From Pseudobutyrivibrio sp. UBA1225 (lineage in GTDB: Bacteria > Bacillota > Clostridia > Lachnospirales > Lachnospiraceae): 13,510 nt of DNA. The DNA is taken from contig DBWZ01000018.1 of assembly GCA_002309345.1 (NCBI GenBank), positions 16,562 to 30,071 of the forward strand, given 5' to 3'. Position 1 is the first letter of the stretch. Each line of letters starts with the position of its first letter. Shown piece by piece: positions 6,858 to 13,510 of this stretch. The position numbers and the translations under genes are program-made. The notes under the pieces are model-generated. The model was not told the origin of the DNA, did no database searches, and saw nothing but the letters and a program-made list of their open reading frames with translations.

Positions 6858-7295
6858 ATGCAATTTGAAACATTACAAAAAGATATGGTCGCTGCTATGA
6901 AGGCAAGAGATAAGGCTAGAAAAGATGCCATCTCATCCTTGGTTTCAGATGTCAAAAAGGCAGCTATTGATGCCGGAACACGTGACAATATTGCTGATGA
7001 GTTGGTGGATCAAGTCATCCTCAAATCTCTCAAGACAGCTAAAGAGCAGCTTGACACTTGCCCTGCTGAAAGAACAGACCTCAAGGAAGAGTATCAGTTT
7101 AGATATGATGTTATTAAGGAGTATGCTCCTAAGTTGATGAGCGAAGACGAGATTCGTCAATTCCTTTCAGAAAATTTTGCGGAAGTCATTGCATCAAAGA
7201 ACAAAGGTGCAATCATGAAGGAAGTTATGCCAGCGCTCAAAGGCAAAGCCGATGGCAAAGTAATCAATATGATTGTGGCAGAGATGTGTAAATAG
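6858..7295 (+). CDS. yqeY: GatB/YqeY domain-containing protein
   Basis: A 145-residue cytoplasmic protein of the YqeY family, which shares the C-terminal helical domain of the GatB amidotransferase subunit, a tRNA-contacting region. Recognisable features are the N-terminal helix MVAAMKARDKARKDAISSL (10-28) and the motif YAPKLMSEDEI. The C-terminal block NKGAIMKEVMPALKGKADGK carries the conserved Lys-Gly-Lys-Ala-Asp-Gly signature. Length matches the usual 147-150 residues. The start is taken as ATG 6858 because GAGGAG (6841-6846) precedes it and family members begin here; an upstream TTG (6807) would add 17 unlikely residues overlapping the promoter. The exact role of stand-alone YqeY proteins is not settled. 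It is followed by a strong terminator. Confidence 0.93.
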   Translation: MQFETLQKDMVAAMKARDKARKDAISSLVSDVKKAAIDAGTRDNIADELVDQVILKSLKTAKEQLDTCPAERTDLKEEYQFRYDVIKEYAPKLMSEDEIRQFLSENFAEVIASKNKGAIMKEVMPALKGKADGKVINMIVAEMCK

Positions 7296-7317
7296 TTTAA
7301 GAATAATGCTTGATTAG

Positions 7318-7356
7318 ACAAAAGGAAGTTAGTTCGAAACTGACTTCCTTTTTTGC
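7318..7356 (+). terminator. Terminator of the YqeY-like gene
   Basis: AAAGGAAGTTAGTT (7321-7334) pairs with 7338-7351 around a CGA loop, with one T-G wobble, and is followed by a run of T (7349-7354). It is a classic intrinsic terminator. The remainder of the gap to 7572 shows only the next promoter and ribosome binding site. Confidence 0.9.
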
Positions 7357-7501
7357 TGATATTGATAGACTATTATCAAAGGACAAGCGGAAACTTATTA
7401 TAATAATTTTGATAAAAATACAATATAAATACAAAGGGCAATGCTTGGCGGAAATAGGGTGATAAGGACAATAATTATATTTGGACATAACATCTATAGC
7501 G

Positions 7502-7531
7502 TTGCATTTAGGTCGAAAGAATGACTATAAT
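7502..7531 (+). promoter_or_regulatory. Promoter of the secreted repeat protein
   Basis: TTGCAT (7502-7507), an 18-base spacer and a perfect TATAAT (7526-7531). The leader is about 35 bases and ends in a strong AAGGAGG (7559-7565) ahead of the ATG at 7573. Confidence 0.65.
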
Positions 7532-7572
7532 TCTTTATTACTCGAAAACAGCTTATATAAGGAGGACACAAA

Positions 7573-9333
7573 ATGAAGAGAAAATTTGTGACAAGCTTAT
7601 TGGCAACATCATTTGCATTTGCTGTATCTGCAGCTGTTGCACATGCTTCAGCTCTTGATGATGAAGTGGCTGTTGCTCAAGCAGAAACAGAAGTAACTGC
7701 TGATGAGGCAACTCCATGCGAGGAAGTTGCAACTGATGAAGCTACAACTGAAGAAGTCGCAAGTAAGGAAGTGGCAAGTGACGAAACCCCACGTCAAGAG
7801 GCTCCAGTTGAGGAAGTGGCAGAAGACGAAACCCCACGTCAAGAGGCTCCAGTTGAGGAAGTGGCAGAAGACGAAACCCCACGTCAAGAAACCACTGATG
7901 AGGAAGTGACAGATGACAAAACCTCAACTGAAGAAGTCACAAGTGAGGAAGTTGAAAATGAAGAATCTACAAATGATTATTCATCTTATGAAGAGGTTGA
8001 TGAAGATAGTGAATTAGATGCAGAAATTGACCGAATTAATGAAATGTTGGACAAAGTGCGTCAAATTCACGAAATGCTAGTTATGGTTGACATAGATAAC
8101 TATGAATTAAACGAACAGGGAATGGGTGTAAGACAGGTTAGATACGATGGAGAAAACATCGTTCAGGTACAGCCATATGATAGAAGCTGGTTTGAAATGA
8201 AAAATGCTTCAGACTCTTGGTCGTATGATTTAAAGAACCATCCAAACGTTAGCTACGATATGTATTATTATGGTGGTGGTGAAGACCCAATAGATTATGA
8301 TGTGTATGTTGGCGTTTTTAAAGATATTATCCGAAATAAACTTGCATACTTATATGTATCATCTGATAAAGTAGAACTAGCCGGCGGCATAAAAATGGGT
8401 GCTTCAATTGATGATGTAAAGGCAGTTTTTGGTGAGCCTAACGAGGAGAATCCTGATGTATGGGGCTCTAGTTTAATATATGTCAATGGTGATAATAGAT
8501 CAGAGTTTTATTTTAACGAAGAAGGATTGAACTTTGTTGAATTAATTAATAATAGTTTATTTGAGCAATATGATGATTCAATTGACCTCTTGGATGTATC
8601 AGAGGATATAATGTCACCATTATATGGAAAAGATTTAAATAATGGCGTCACACCTGATTCATATAAGAAGCAACTGAATGACATCCTTGCTAGAGTTCCT
8701 ATTCCAGCAAACAGTATAGAAGCATGGGACGCTCGTCAAATTTCAAATGATGAAATATTTACAAAACTTAAATACAATGGTAATCCGATGGTAGTTCCAA
8801 GCGAAGCAGAAAATGCACGTTATGATTTTGTTAACTATGATGAAAGCCATTCGTGGGAGTACACTCTTGAGAATTATCCAGATGTTAAATATGAAGTGTT
8901 CTATTATACAGATGGACCTGGCATTGAAGGTGTAGATGTTACTGCAGGAATATTTAATGAAAATGGTGAAAGAAGGCTAGTATACCTTGATTTCAATACT
9001 GATGCAGTAGAGTTTCCAAATGGAAAAACATTAAATCTATCAACTGATTACGTTATTAGAAAATATGGAAATCCTAACGAGGTCGAAGCTATCGATAATG
9101 GCGGAGAACACTGGGTATACAACGTTGATAGCGGAAGAATTGAATTTGATATTCAAAATGGACTAGTTAAGTCTTCTAGACTTGTAAATGATGAGGATTT
9201 TGCAAAGTATGAAGATAAAAATGATCTTAAAGAGATTTCACAGGATCCTATAGCCCTTTATTATGGAAATAAGTTGTCAGTTGGCATAACTCCAAAACTA
9301 TATAAAGAACTTGCAAAGATGGGTTGGTTTTAA
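7573..9333 (+). CDS. Secreted protein: acidic repeat linker plus duplicated domain
   Basis: A 586-residue exported protein. The signal peptide has KRK, a hydrophobic core and a likely cleavage after AHA (residue 25). There is no lipobox and no sortase motif. Residues 30-150 form a very acidic, Glu/Val/Thr/Ala-rich linker, including 15-residue tandem units DETPRQEAPVEEVAE at 70-84 and 85-99 and a partial third at 100-106. Two copies of one domain follow (about 150-368 and 369-582). They align without gaps at VELAGGIKMGASIDDVKAVF (267-286) and VEFPNGKTLNLSTDYVIRKY (479-498). Each copy is preceded by SxSWxYxLxNxPxVxY and followed by LYYGxxL/LYGKDL plus GxTPxxYK. The pattern 'K.G.s..dV...fG.P' recalls small alpha/beta folds such as BamE/SmpA or YjgB-type (DUF4309) proteins; this is an analogy only. 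The same domain occurs in the lipoprotein at 163-1548. A surface-exposed role is likely; function is unknown. Confidence 0.87.
   Translation: MKRKFVTSLLATSFAFAVSAAVAHASALDDEVAVAQAETEVTADEATPCEEVATDEATTEEVASKEVASDETPRQEAPVEEVAEDETPRQEAPVEEVAEDETPRQETTDEEVTDDKTSTEEVTSEEVENEESTNDYSSYEEVDEDSELDAEIDRINEMLDKVRQIHEMLVMVDIDNYELNEQGMGVRQVRYDGENIVQVQPYDRSWFEMKNASDSWSYDLKNHPNVSYDMYYYGGGEDPIDYDVYVGVFKDIIRNKLAYLYVSSDKVELAGGIKMGASIDDVKAVFGEPNEENPDVWGSSLIYVNGDNRSEFYFNEEGLNFVELINNSLFEQYDDSIDLLDVSEDIMSPLYGKDLNNGVTPDSYKKQLNDILARVPIPANSIEAWDARQISNDEIFTKLKYNGNPMVVPSEAENARYDFVNYDESHSWEYTLENYPDVKYEVFYYTDGPGIEGVDVTAGIFNENGERRLVYLDFNTDAVEFPNGKTLNLSTDYVIRKYGNPNEVEAIDNGGEHWVYNVDSGRIEFDIQNGLVKSSRLVNDEDFAKYEDKNDLKEISQDPIALYYGNKLSVGITPKLYKELAKMGWF
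7780..7889 (+). repeat. 45-bp tandem repeat, about 2.4 copies
   Basis: Units at 7780-7824 and 7825-7869 are identical, and a truncated third begins at 7870 and diverges after about 20 bases. It encodes the acidic Pro-containing linker of the secreted protein. Perfect identity between units points to recent duplication or gene conversion, and the length could vary between strains without changing frame. Confidence 0.95.
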
Positions 9334-9397
9334 TTTTGCATTCTAGGAATAGTGTAAGTATTTTGTATTAAGACTATTGGGACTAAATAGGTACACC

Positions 9398-9457
9398 CCT
9401 CCATATTATTATAATCACAGTTAATTACAGTGGTTATTATGATATGGAGGTTTTTTT
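9398..9457 (+). terminator. Long terminator-like hairpin that also masks a ribosome binding site
   Basis: A 21-bp stem (9398-9418 with 9430-9450) has two G-T wobbles and one mismatch around an 11-base loop, followed directly by seven T residues (9451-9457). It has the form of an intrinsic terminator for the secreted protein gene. Its 3' arm ends in GGAGG (9446-9450), the ribosome binding site of the small ORF that starts at 9458, paired with CCTCC (9398-9402). It may therefore gate that ORF at transcription, translation or both. Confidence 0.8.
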
Positions 9458-9559
9458 ATGAAAGGATATTTAATCGACGAAGGGTACATGGGCTGGGTTG
9501 ATGGCAGCTACGCGCTCTTTGCGACAGAGGATGAATACTACGAGTACATGGCAGCTTAA
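9458..9559 (+). CDS. Small 33-residue protein, hairpin-gated
   Basis: A short ORF of 33 codons beginning MKGYLIDEGYMGWVDGSYAL and ending EYYEYMAA. It is rich in Tyr, Gly, Asp and Glu, with no membrane segment. GGAGG lies seven bases before the ATG, an ideal spacing. The composition (GYMGWVDG, LFATEDEYYEY) looks like a real compact peptide rather than random translation. I have the impression that similar short 'GYMG.V.G.Y.LFA.E.EY' proteins occur in Clostridia, but I could not check this. The ribosome binding site is buried in the hairpin just upstream, so expression may be conditional. The stop codon lies in the loop of another small hairpin. Function is unknown. Confidence 0.7.
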   Translation: MKGYLIDEGYMGWVDGSYALFATEDEYYEYMAA

Positions 9560-9573
9560 AGGAGCTGCCTTTA
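9550..9573 (+). terminator. Weak hairpin at the end of the small ORF
   Basis: GGCAGCT (9550-9556) and AGCTGCC (9563-9569) form a perfect 7-bp stem, with a six-base loop containing the stop codon of the 33-residue ORF and a short TTT after it. The T run is short, so it may be a weak terminator or only an mRNA-stabilising end. Confidence 0.5.
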
Positions 9574-9595
9574 CAAATCGACGCTTGAGACAGCA

Positions 9596-9641
9596 AATTG
9601 TTTTCTACCACGGACAAATGTCCGTCCTACAAAAAATAATT
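9596..9641. repeat. Composite palindrome with ACGGACA-AA-TGTCCGT core
   Basis: ACGGACA (9610-9616) and TGTCCGT (9619-9625) are perfect arms around AA. Outer arms AATTGTTTT (9596-9604) and AAAATAATT (9633-9641) also pair with one wobble, giving a long two-tier structure. It lies just upstream of the rarA promoter. It could be a regulator site, a terminator remnant or a dispersed intergenic repeat. Confidence 0.5.
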
Positions 9642-9642
9642 G

Positions 9643-9671
9643 TTGTATCTTCATATGTTTTATAGTATAGT
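9643..9671 (+). promoter_or_regulatory. Promoter of rarA
   Basis: TTGTAT (9643-9648), 17 bases and TATAGT (9666-9671). A second candidate nearer the gene has TATAAT at 9725-9730 with a poor TGGATT (9702-9707). Either could drive rarA. Confidence 0.6.
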
Positions 9672-9753
9672 ATCAAAAGCAAAAACTTTAGTTTGGTAAA
9701 GTGGATTGTTACAATAAAACTAAATATAATGCTAAATTTAAGGAAGGTATCAC

Positions 9754-11073
9754 ATGGATCTATTTGATTACATGAGACAGGAAGCTAAGAAAAAGGAATC
9801 TCCTTTGGCGGCGCGCTTGCGACCAACTACCCTTGATGAGGTTGTGGGGCAGCAGCACATCATCGGCAAGGACAAGCTCCTTTATCGAGCAATCAAAGCT
9901 GACAAGCTTTCTTCTATTATATTTTACGGACCACCTGGCACAGGAAAGACTACCTTGGCTCAGGTGATTGCGCACACCACTTCGGCAGAATTCACATCTA
10001 TCAATGCCACTACTTCTGGCAAAAAGGATATGGAAGCCGTGGTCGATACAGCCAAGCAAACGCTTGGCGCCTACGGCAAGAAAACAATCCTTTTTATAGA
10101 TGAGATTCATAGATTCAACAAGGGGCAGCAGGATTATCTGCTTCCATTTGTTGAGGATGGCACAATTATTTTGATTGGTGCCACAACTGAAAACCCATAC
10201 TTTGAGGTAAACGGAGCTCTTCTTTCAAGGTCTATCATTTTTGAACTCAAGCCTCTTGCGGCAGATGATATCAAGACTCTTATCAAGAGAGCCATAACAG
10301 ACCAGGAAAAGGGCCTAGGAAGCTACGAGGCGGTCATAGACGATGATGCGCTAGATTTCCTTGCTGATATTGCCAACGGCGACGCTAGAGCAGCTCTCAC
10401 GGCTATAGAGCTTGGTGTTCTCACCACCGACAGAGCGGAGGATGGCAAGATTCACATCACTATTGATGTGGCAAGCGAATGCATCCAACGTCGAGTTATT
10501 AAATACGACAAAGACGGTGACAATCATTACGACACCATATCGGCGTTCATCAAAAGTATGAGAGGCTCAGATCCAGATGCAGCAGTCTATTACTTGGCTC
10601 GCATGCTCTATGCAGGGGAGGATCCCAAATTCATCGCAAGGCGCATCTGCATATGTGCGTCAGAGGATGTTGGAAATGCCGACCCACAGGCACTGGTAGT
10701 TGCCACATCTGCTTTTCTTGCAGTTGAGCGAATTGGCATGCCAGAGTCTCGAATCATCCTTTCCCATGCAGCAACATACGTTGCCTGTGCGCCAAAGTCC
10801 AATTCAGCCTACGGAGCTATCGACTTGGCAATGGCGGAGGTTAAAAACAACACCACGCGACAAATCCCAACTCATTTGCAGGATGCTCACTACAAATCAG
10901 CGAGCAAGCTTGGCCACGGAGTTGGTTATGAATATGCTCACGATTTTCCAAATCATTTTTCACATCAGAGATATCTTCCAGATGGTTTGGAGAGGGGCGA
11001 TTTTTATCAGCCTGGCAACTTAGGTTACGAGCAGGTTATCAATCAGTATTTAGATATGATAAGAAATAATTAA
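9754..11073 (+). CDS. rarA: RarA/MgsA family replication-associated AAA+ ATPase
   Basis: A 439-residue AAA+ ATPase, the length expected for RarA (MgsA; homologous to yeast Mgs1 and human WRNIP1). It acts at stalled replication forks and gaps, linked to recombination and DNA-damage tolerance. Visible motifs are the N-terminal SPLAARLRPTTLDEVVGQQH (16-35), Walker A GPPGTGKTT (59-67), Walker B ILFIDEIH (112-119, with D116 and E117), sensor 1 GATTENP (142-148) and the LLSRS arginine-finger region (157-161). The C-terminal half contains the family blocks KSMRGSDPDAAVYYLARML, RRICICASEDVGNADPQAL and the closing YLPDGL, which form the tetramerisation domain. The start ATG 9754 follows AAGGAAGG. It has its own promoter and no clear terminator before the next gene. 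GC is higher than in the genes to its left. Confidence 0.96.
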   Translation: MDLFDYMRQEAKKKESPLAARLRPTTLDEVVGQQHIIGKDKLLYRAIKADKLSSIIFYGPPGTGKTTLAQVIAHTTSAEFTSINATTSGKKDMEAVVDTAKQTLGAYGKKTILFIDEIHRFNKGQQDYLLPFVEDGTIILIGATTENPYFEVNGALLSRSIIFELKPLAADDIKTLIKRAITDQEKGLGSYEAVIDDDALDFLADIANGDARAALTAIELGVLTTDRAEDGKIHITIDVASECIQRRVIKYDKDGDNHYDTISAFIKSMRGSDPDAAVYYLARMLYAGEDPKFIARRICICASEDVGNADPQALVVATSAFLAVERIGMPESRIILSHAATYVACAPKSNSAYGAIDLAMAEVKNNTTRQIPTHLQDAHYKSASKLGHGVGYEYAHDFPNHFSHQRYLPDGLERGDFYQPGNLGYEQVINQYLDMIRNN

Positions 11074-11095
11074 TCTACAAGGTTAATTTCACAAG

Positions 11096-11125
11096 TTGAT
11101 TTACACATCAACAACAAAATAGTAA
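11096..11125 (+). promoter_or_regulatory. Possible promoter before the aminotransferase gene
   Basis: TTGATT (11096-11101) and TAGTAA (11120-11125) are separated by 18 bases; the -10 box is poor. A 6-bp inverted repeat, GTTGAT (11095-11100) with ATCAAC (11107-11112), overlaps the -35 box. It has no T run, so it is not a terminator and could be an operator or chance. Confidence 0.35.
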
Positions 11126-11151
11126 TACACATAGTAAAGGAAGGACTTGTA

Positions 11152-12438
11152 ATGAAAAAGTACAGCGAAATGTCACTAGAAGAATTAGCATCAGAGAAGG
11201 AGCAGCTCACAGCTCAGTACAAGAGCTGGCAGGCAAAGGGCCTTAAGCTCGACATGAGCCGCGGTAAGCCATCAGTAGAGCAGCTCAATCTTTCTATGCC
11301 TTTATTTGATATTCTTGATGGCAAGTCATTGATGAAATGCATGAACGGTGTAGAGACACGCAACTATGGTCAGCTTGAAGGCATAGTTGAAGCACAGCAC
11401 CTCATGGCAGAAATCATGGATTGTCAGCCTGAGCAGGTTATCGTTGGCGGCAACTCATCACTCAACCTTATGTTTGATGCAGTGGCTCGTGGCTATATGT
11501 TTGGTTTTGGCGGATGCACACCTTGGTGCAAGCTCGACAAGGTTAAATGGCTTTGTCCTGTGCCAGGTTACGACAGACACTTCGCTATTACACAGCACTT
11601 TGGTTTTGAGATGATCAACATCCCTATGAACGAGGATGGTCCAGATATGGATATGATAGAGGATTTAGTATCAAAGGATGAGAGCATCAAGGGTATCTGG
11701 TGCGTTCCTAAATACTCTAATCCACAGGGTATCGTATATTCGAATGATGTTGTTCGTCGTATGGCAAATCTTAAGCCAGCTGCAAAGGATTTCAGAGTAT
11801 TCTGGGATAACGCATATGCGGTACATCATTTATATAAGGAAAAGTGCAAGATATTAAATATCCTTCACGAGTGCGAGGAAGCAGACAATCCAGATTTAGT
11901 ATTCGAGTTTGCTTCTACATCAAAGATTACATTTGCTGGTGGCGGTATCGCTGCAATTGCTTGTAATCACAGAAATCGCGAAGAACTCAAAAAGACACTT
12001 ACAGTTCAGACAATTGGATATGACAAAATCAACATGCTTCGTCATGCTAGATACTTCGCAGACGTTGAATCTGTTAGTAAGCACATGGAAAAGCATGCCA
12101 AGATTATTCGTCCAAAGTTTGAGCTTGTTATTAAGACATTTGAAAGAGATCTTGCAGAGGCAGGATGTGGTAGCTGGATTTCTCCAAAAGGTGGATACTT
12201 CATCACATTTGAAGCTCCAAGCGGCACAGCTACACGCATTGTAGACCTTGCCGGCGAGGCAGGAGTTAAGCTTACACCAGCAGGCGCTCCATTCCCATAC
12301 CACATGGATCCTGAGGATTCAATCATCCGCTTTGCTCCAACACTTCCTTCTATAGAAGAGTTAGAGAAGGCAGCTGAGATCTTCACAGTATGCGCTCGTA
12401 TTGCATACATTGAAAAGCTCATCCACGCAAAACAATAA
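11152..12438 (+). CDS. Subgroup Ic aspartate aminotransferase-like PLP enzyme
   Basis: A 428-residue fold-type I PLP-dependent aminotransferase that fits the MocR-like aspartate aminotransferase group (Pfam Aminotran_MocR, subgroup Ic). Members exchange amino groups between aspartate and 2-oxoglutarate. Features include the opening helix and LDMSRGKPSVEQLNLS (33-48), RNYGQLEG (70-77), VGGNSSLNLMF for cofactor phosphate (98-108) and CPVPGYDRHF (135-144). CVPKYSNPQG (184-193) contains the conserved Asn, and FWDNAYAVHHL (217-227) has the cofactor-binding Asp219. STSKITFAGGG (255-265) places the Schiff-base lysine at K258. A C-terminal IIRFAPTLPS supplies the substrate-carboxylate Arg. There is no DNA-binding domain, so it is the enzyme and not a MocR regulator. 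The start ATG 11152 follows AAGGAAGG. Exact substrate range is not proven. Confidence 0.93.
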   Translation: MKKYSEMSLEELASEKEQLTAQYKSWQAKGLKLDMSRGKPSVEQLNLSMPLFDILDGKSLMKCMNGVETRNYGQLEGIVEAQHLMAEIMDCQPEQVIVGGNSSLNLMFDAVARGYMFGFGGCTPWCKLDKVKWLCPVPGYDRHFAITQHFGFEMINIPMNEDGPDMDMIEDLVSKDESIKGIWCVPKYSNPQGIVYSNDVVRRMANLKPAAKDFRVFWDNAYAVHHLYKEKCKILNILHECEEADNPDLVFEFASTSKITFAGGGIAAIACNHRNREELKKTLTVQTIGYDKINMLRHARYFADVESVSKHMEKHAKIIRPKFELVIKTFERDLAEAGCGSWISPKGGYFITFEAPSGTATRIVDLAGEAGVKLTPAGAPFPYHMDPEDSIIRFAPTLPSIEELEKAAEIFTVCARIAYIEKLIHAKQ

Positions 12439-12452
12439 TATTGAGTTGATGA

Positions 12453-12481
12453 TTGAATTATTATCTACCAAGATTCATAAT
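12453..12481 (+). promoter_or_regulatory. Possible promoter of proC
   Basis: TTGAAT (12453-12458), 17 bases and CATAAT (12476-12481). It would give a leader of about 47 bases containing the hairpin at 12506-12522. No terminator is seen between the aminotransferase gene and proC, so read-through may also contribute. Confidence 0.5.
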
Positions 12482-12505
12482 ATATATTAATTACTAGAGT
12501 ATCAG

Positions 12506-12522
12506 TGATAGCACTGCTATCA
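12506..12522 (+). promoter_or_regulatory. Hairpin in the proC leader
   Basis: TGATAGC-ACT-GCTATCA is a perfect 7-bp stem with a three-base loop, ending four bases before the GGAG ribosome binding site (12527-12530). It could modulate ribosome access or mRNA stability, or be a DNA operator. No T run follows, so it is not a terminator. Confidence 0.5.
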
Positions 12523-12536
12523 GATTGGAGTTCATC

Positions 12537-13331
12537 ATGAAAATTGGTTTTATCGGAACAGGCAACATGGGAAGTGCCATGATGGGTGGCATGATAAAAT
12601 CAGGGATTGTAGATGCCACAAACGTTATGGCTAGCGACATCTTTCAAGCTGTCCTTGACAAAGTATCAGAAGAATTCGGAGTAGCCACTAGCACCAACAA
12701 CGCAGACGTTGTTAATTTTGCAGACATTGTTTTCTTGGCTGTAAAGCCTCAGTACCTTCCAGGTGCCATAGAAGGAATCAAAGACTTAGATTTCACAGGC
12801 AAGGTGGTTGTCAGCATCGCAGCTGGACAATCCCTTGAGAAACTCACAGGCTTATTTGGCAAAGAGCTCAAGCTCATTCGAGTTATGCCAAACACACCAG
12901 CACTTGTTGGTGAAGGCATGAGCGCTCTCAGCCCAAATTCACTTGTCACAGACGACGAATGTGAAACAGTCCTCAAGCTTTTCGAATCCTTCGGCGAAGC
13001 CGAAATCGTGCCAGAAAAGCTTCAAGACGCCGTAGTAGGCATCAGTGGCTCATCGCCAGCCTACGTCTACATGTTCATCGAGGCTCTTGCTGATGGCGCC
13101 GTTGCAGAAGGCATGCCTCGCAACCAAGCCTACAAGTTTGCGGCTCAAGCTGTCCTTGGCTCTGCCAAGATGGTTCTTGAAACCGGAGAGCACCCAGGTG
13201 CCCTCAAAGACGCCGTATGCTCACCAGGTGGCACCACAATCGAAGCCGTTGCAGCCCTCGAAGCCCTCGGCTTCCGCAACGCGGTAATCGAAGCCGAACG
13301 CGTCTGCATCGAAAAATCCCGCGACCTATAA
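12537..13331 (+). CDS. proC: Pyrroline-5-carboxylate reductase
   Basis: A 264-residue cytoplasmic enzyme that reduces pyrroline-5-carboxylate to proline with NAD(P)H, the last step of proline synthesis. The N-terminal Rossmann motif GFIGTGNMGSAMMGG (4-18) is typical. VFLAVKPQ and VSIAAGQSL follow, then RVMPNTPALVGEGMSAL. The C-terminal dimerisation/active-site block has GISGSSPAYVYMFIEALADG and the family signature GALKDAVCSPGGTTIEAVAA. Length fits the usual 265-280. ATG 12537 is chosen as start because GGAG lies six bases upstream and the Rossmann fold begins at once; the in-frame TTG at 12525 would overlap that site. The gene is clearly richer in G+C than the left part of the window. Confidence 0.96.
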   Translation: MKIGFIGTGNMGSAMMGGMIKSGIVDATNVMASDIFQAVLDKVSEEFGVATSTNNADVVNFADIVFLAVKPQYLPGAIEGIKDLDFTGKVVVSIAAGQSLEKLTGLFGKELKLIRVMPNTPALVGEGMSALSPNSLVTDDECETVLKLFESFGEAEIVPEKLQDAVVGISGSSPAYVYMFIEALADGAVAEGMPRNQAYKFAAQAVLGSAKMVLETGEHPGALKDAVCSPGGTTIEAVAALEALGFRNAVIEAERVCIEKSRDL

Positions 13332-13342
13332 CGCGAATCACC

Positions 13343-13370
13343 AGCCCAGGCATTAGCCCTGGGCTTTTTT
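13343..13370 (+). terminator. Strong intrinsic terminator of proC
   Basis: AGCCCAGG (13343-13350) pairs with CCTGGGCT (13358-13365) around a seven-base loop and is followed by T residues to 13370. It ends the right-hand housekeeping cluster. Confidence 0.95.
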
Positions 13371-13487
13371 CTTGCCCACCTTTAGTACGTATCACTTGCT
13401 CCCCTCCAGGCACCGAGGCTTTGCATCTGCTGTGTTACAATTTCGCGAAGATTATAGATTTCCTTAGCGCCAAAAGGGAGCATTTAC

Positions 13488-13510
13488 ATGTGTCTTTCTA
13501 TAGCTTTTAC
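13488..13510 (+). CDS. Start of an unknown gene cut by the window edge
   Basis: ATG at 13488 is preceded by AAAGGGAG (13473-13480) at a suitable distance, and an extended -10-like TGTTACAAT lies at 13433-13441. Only MCLSIAF is visible. A start with Met-Cys-Leu occurs in CooT-like nickel proteins and HypC-type chaperones, but seven residues cannot identify a family. Partial at the 3' end. Confidence 0.4.

Noticed and set aside
7297..7488. 63-codon minus-strand frame after the YqeY-like gene
   Set aside because: It runs through the terminator, has Ile/Ser/Tyr-rich low-complexity content and no ribosome site.
11152..12438. MocR/GntR-type regulator instead of an enzyme
   Set aside because: The protein starts directly with the aminotransferase N-terminus and has no winged-helix domain.
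13371..13487. Possible structured RNA or riboswitch between proC and the last ORF
   Set aside because: Only short, unconvincing GC pairings are seen and no known riboswitch core could be recognised.

Overview
The window looks like chromosomal DNA of an AT-rich Gram-positive anaerobe, most likely a Lachnospiraceae member of the Butyrivibrio/Pseudobutyrivibrio kind. The assignment is inferred from low-GC coding style, strong AGGAGG-type ribosome binding sites, LVGC-type lipoproteins, a YqeY-type protein, an intact RarA, and a subgroup Ic aspartate aminotransferase next to ProC. No mobile element, CRISPR array, rRNA or tRNA was seen.

The left two thirds (1-9.4 kb) is an accessory-looking region dominated by cell-envelope proteins. 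A strange lipoprotein (163-1548) has one N-terminal fold and a tail packed with Cys, Tyr, Trp and Pro. It converges on a minus-strand beta-propeller-like lipoprotein (1738-3105). A divergent, A-tract-rich intergenic region separates the latter from a translationally coupled pair of unknown cytoplasmic proteins (3375-4849). A polytopic membrane protein with WG-like repeats (5017-6795) follows, then a small GatB/YqeY-domain protein (6858-7295). Next is a secreted protein with an acidic tandem-repeat linker and two copies of a domain (7573-9333). That domain recurs once in the Cys-rich lipoprotein, so the two genes are distant relatives a few kb apart.

A 420-bp gap (9334-9753) holds a long terminator-like hairpin whose 3' arm contains the ribosome binding site of a 33-codon ORF (9458-9559). 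It also holds a second palindrome and a sigma-A-type promoter. The right third is housekeeping on the plus strand: rarA (9754-11073), an aspartate aminotransferase-like gene (11152-12438) and proC (12537-13331), closed by a strong terminator. A new ORF probably begins at the right edge (13488).

The aminotransferase (oxaloacetate/glutamate/aspartate exchange) and ProC (last step of proline synthesis) both belong to glutamate-family amino-acid metabolism; RarA is a replication-fork maintenance ATPase. The envelope genes have separate promoters and terminators and do not form one operon. Most novel are the Cys-rich lipoprotein and the hairpin-gated small ORF.
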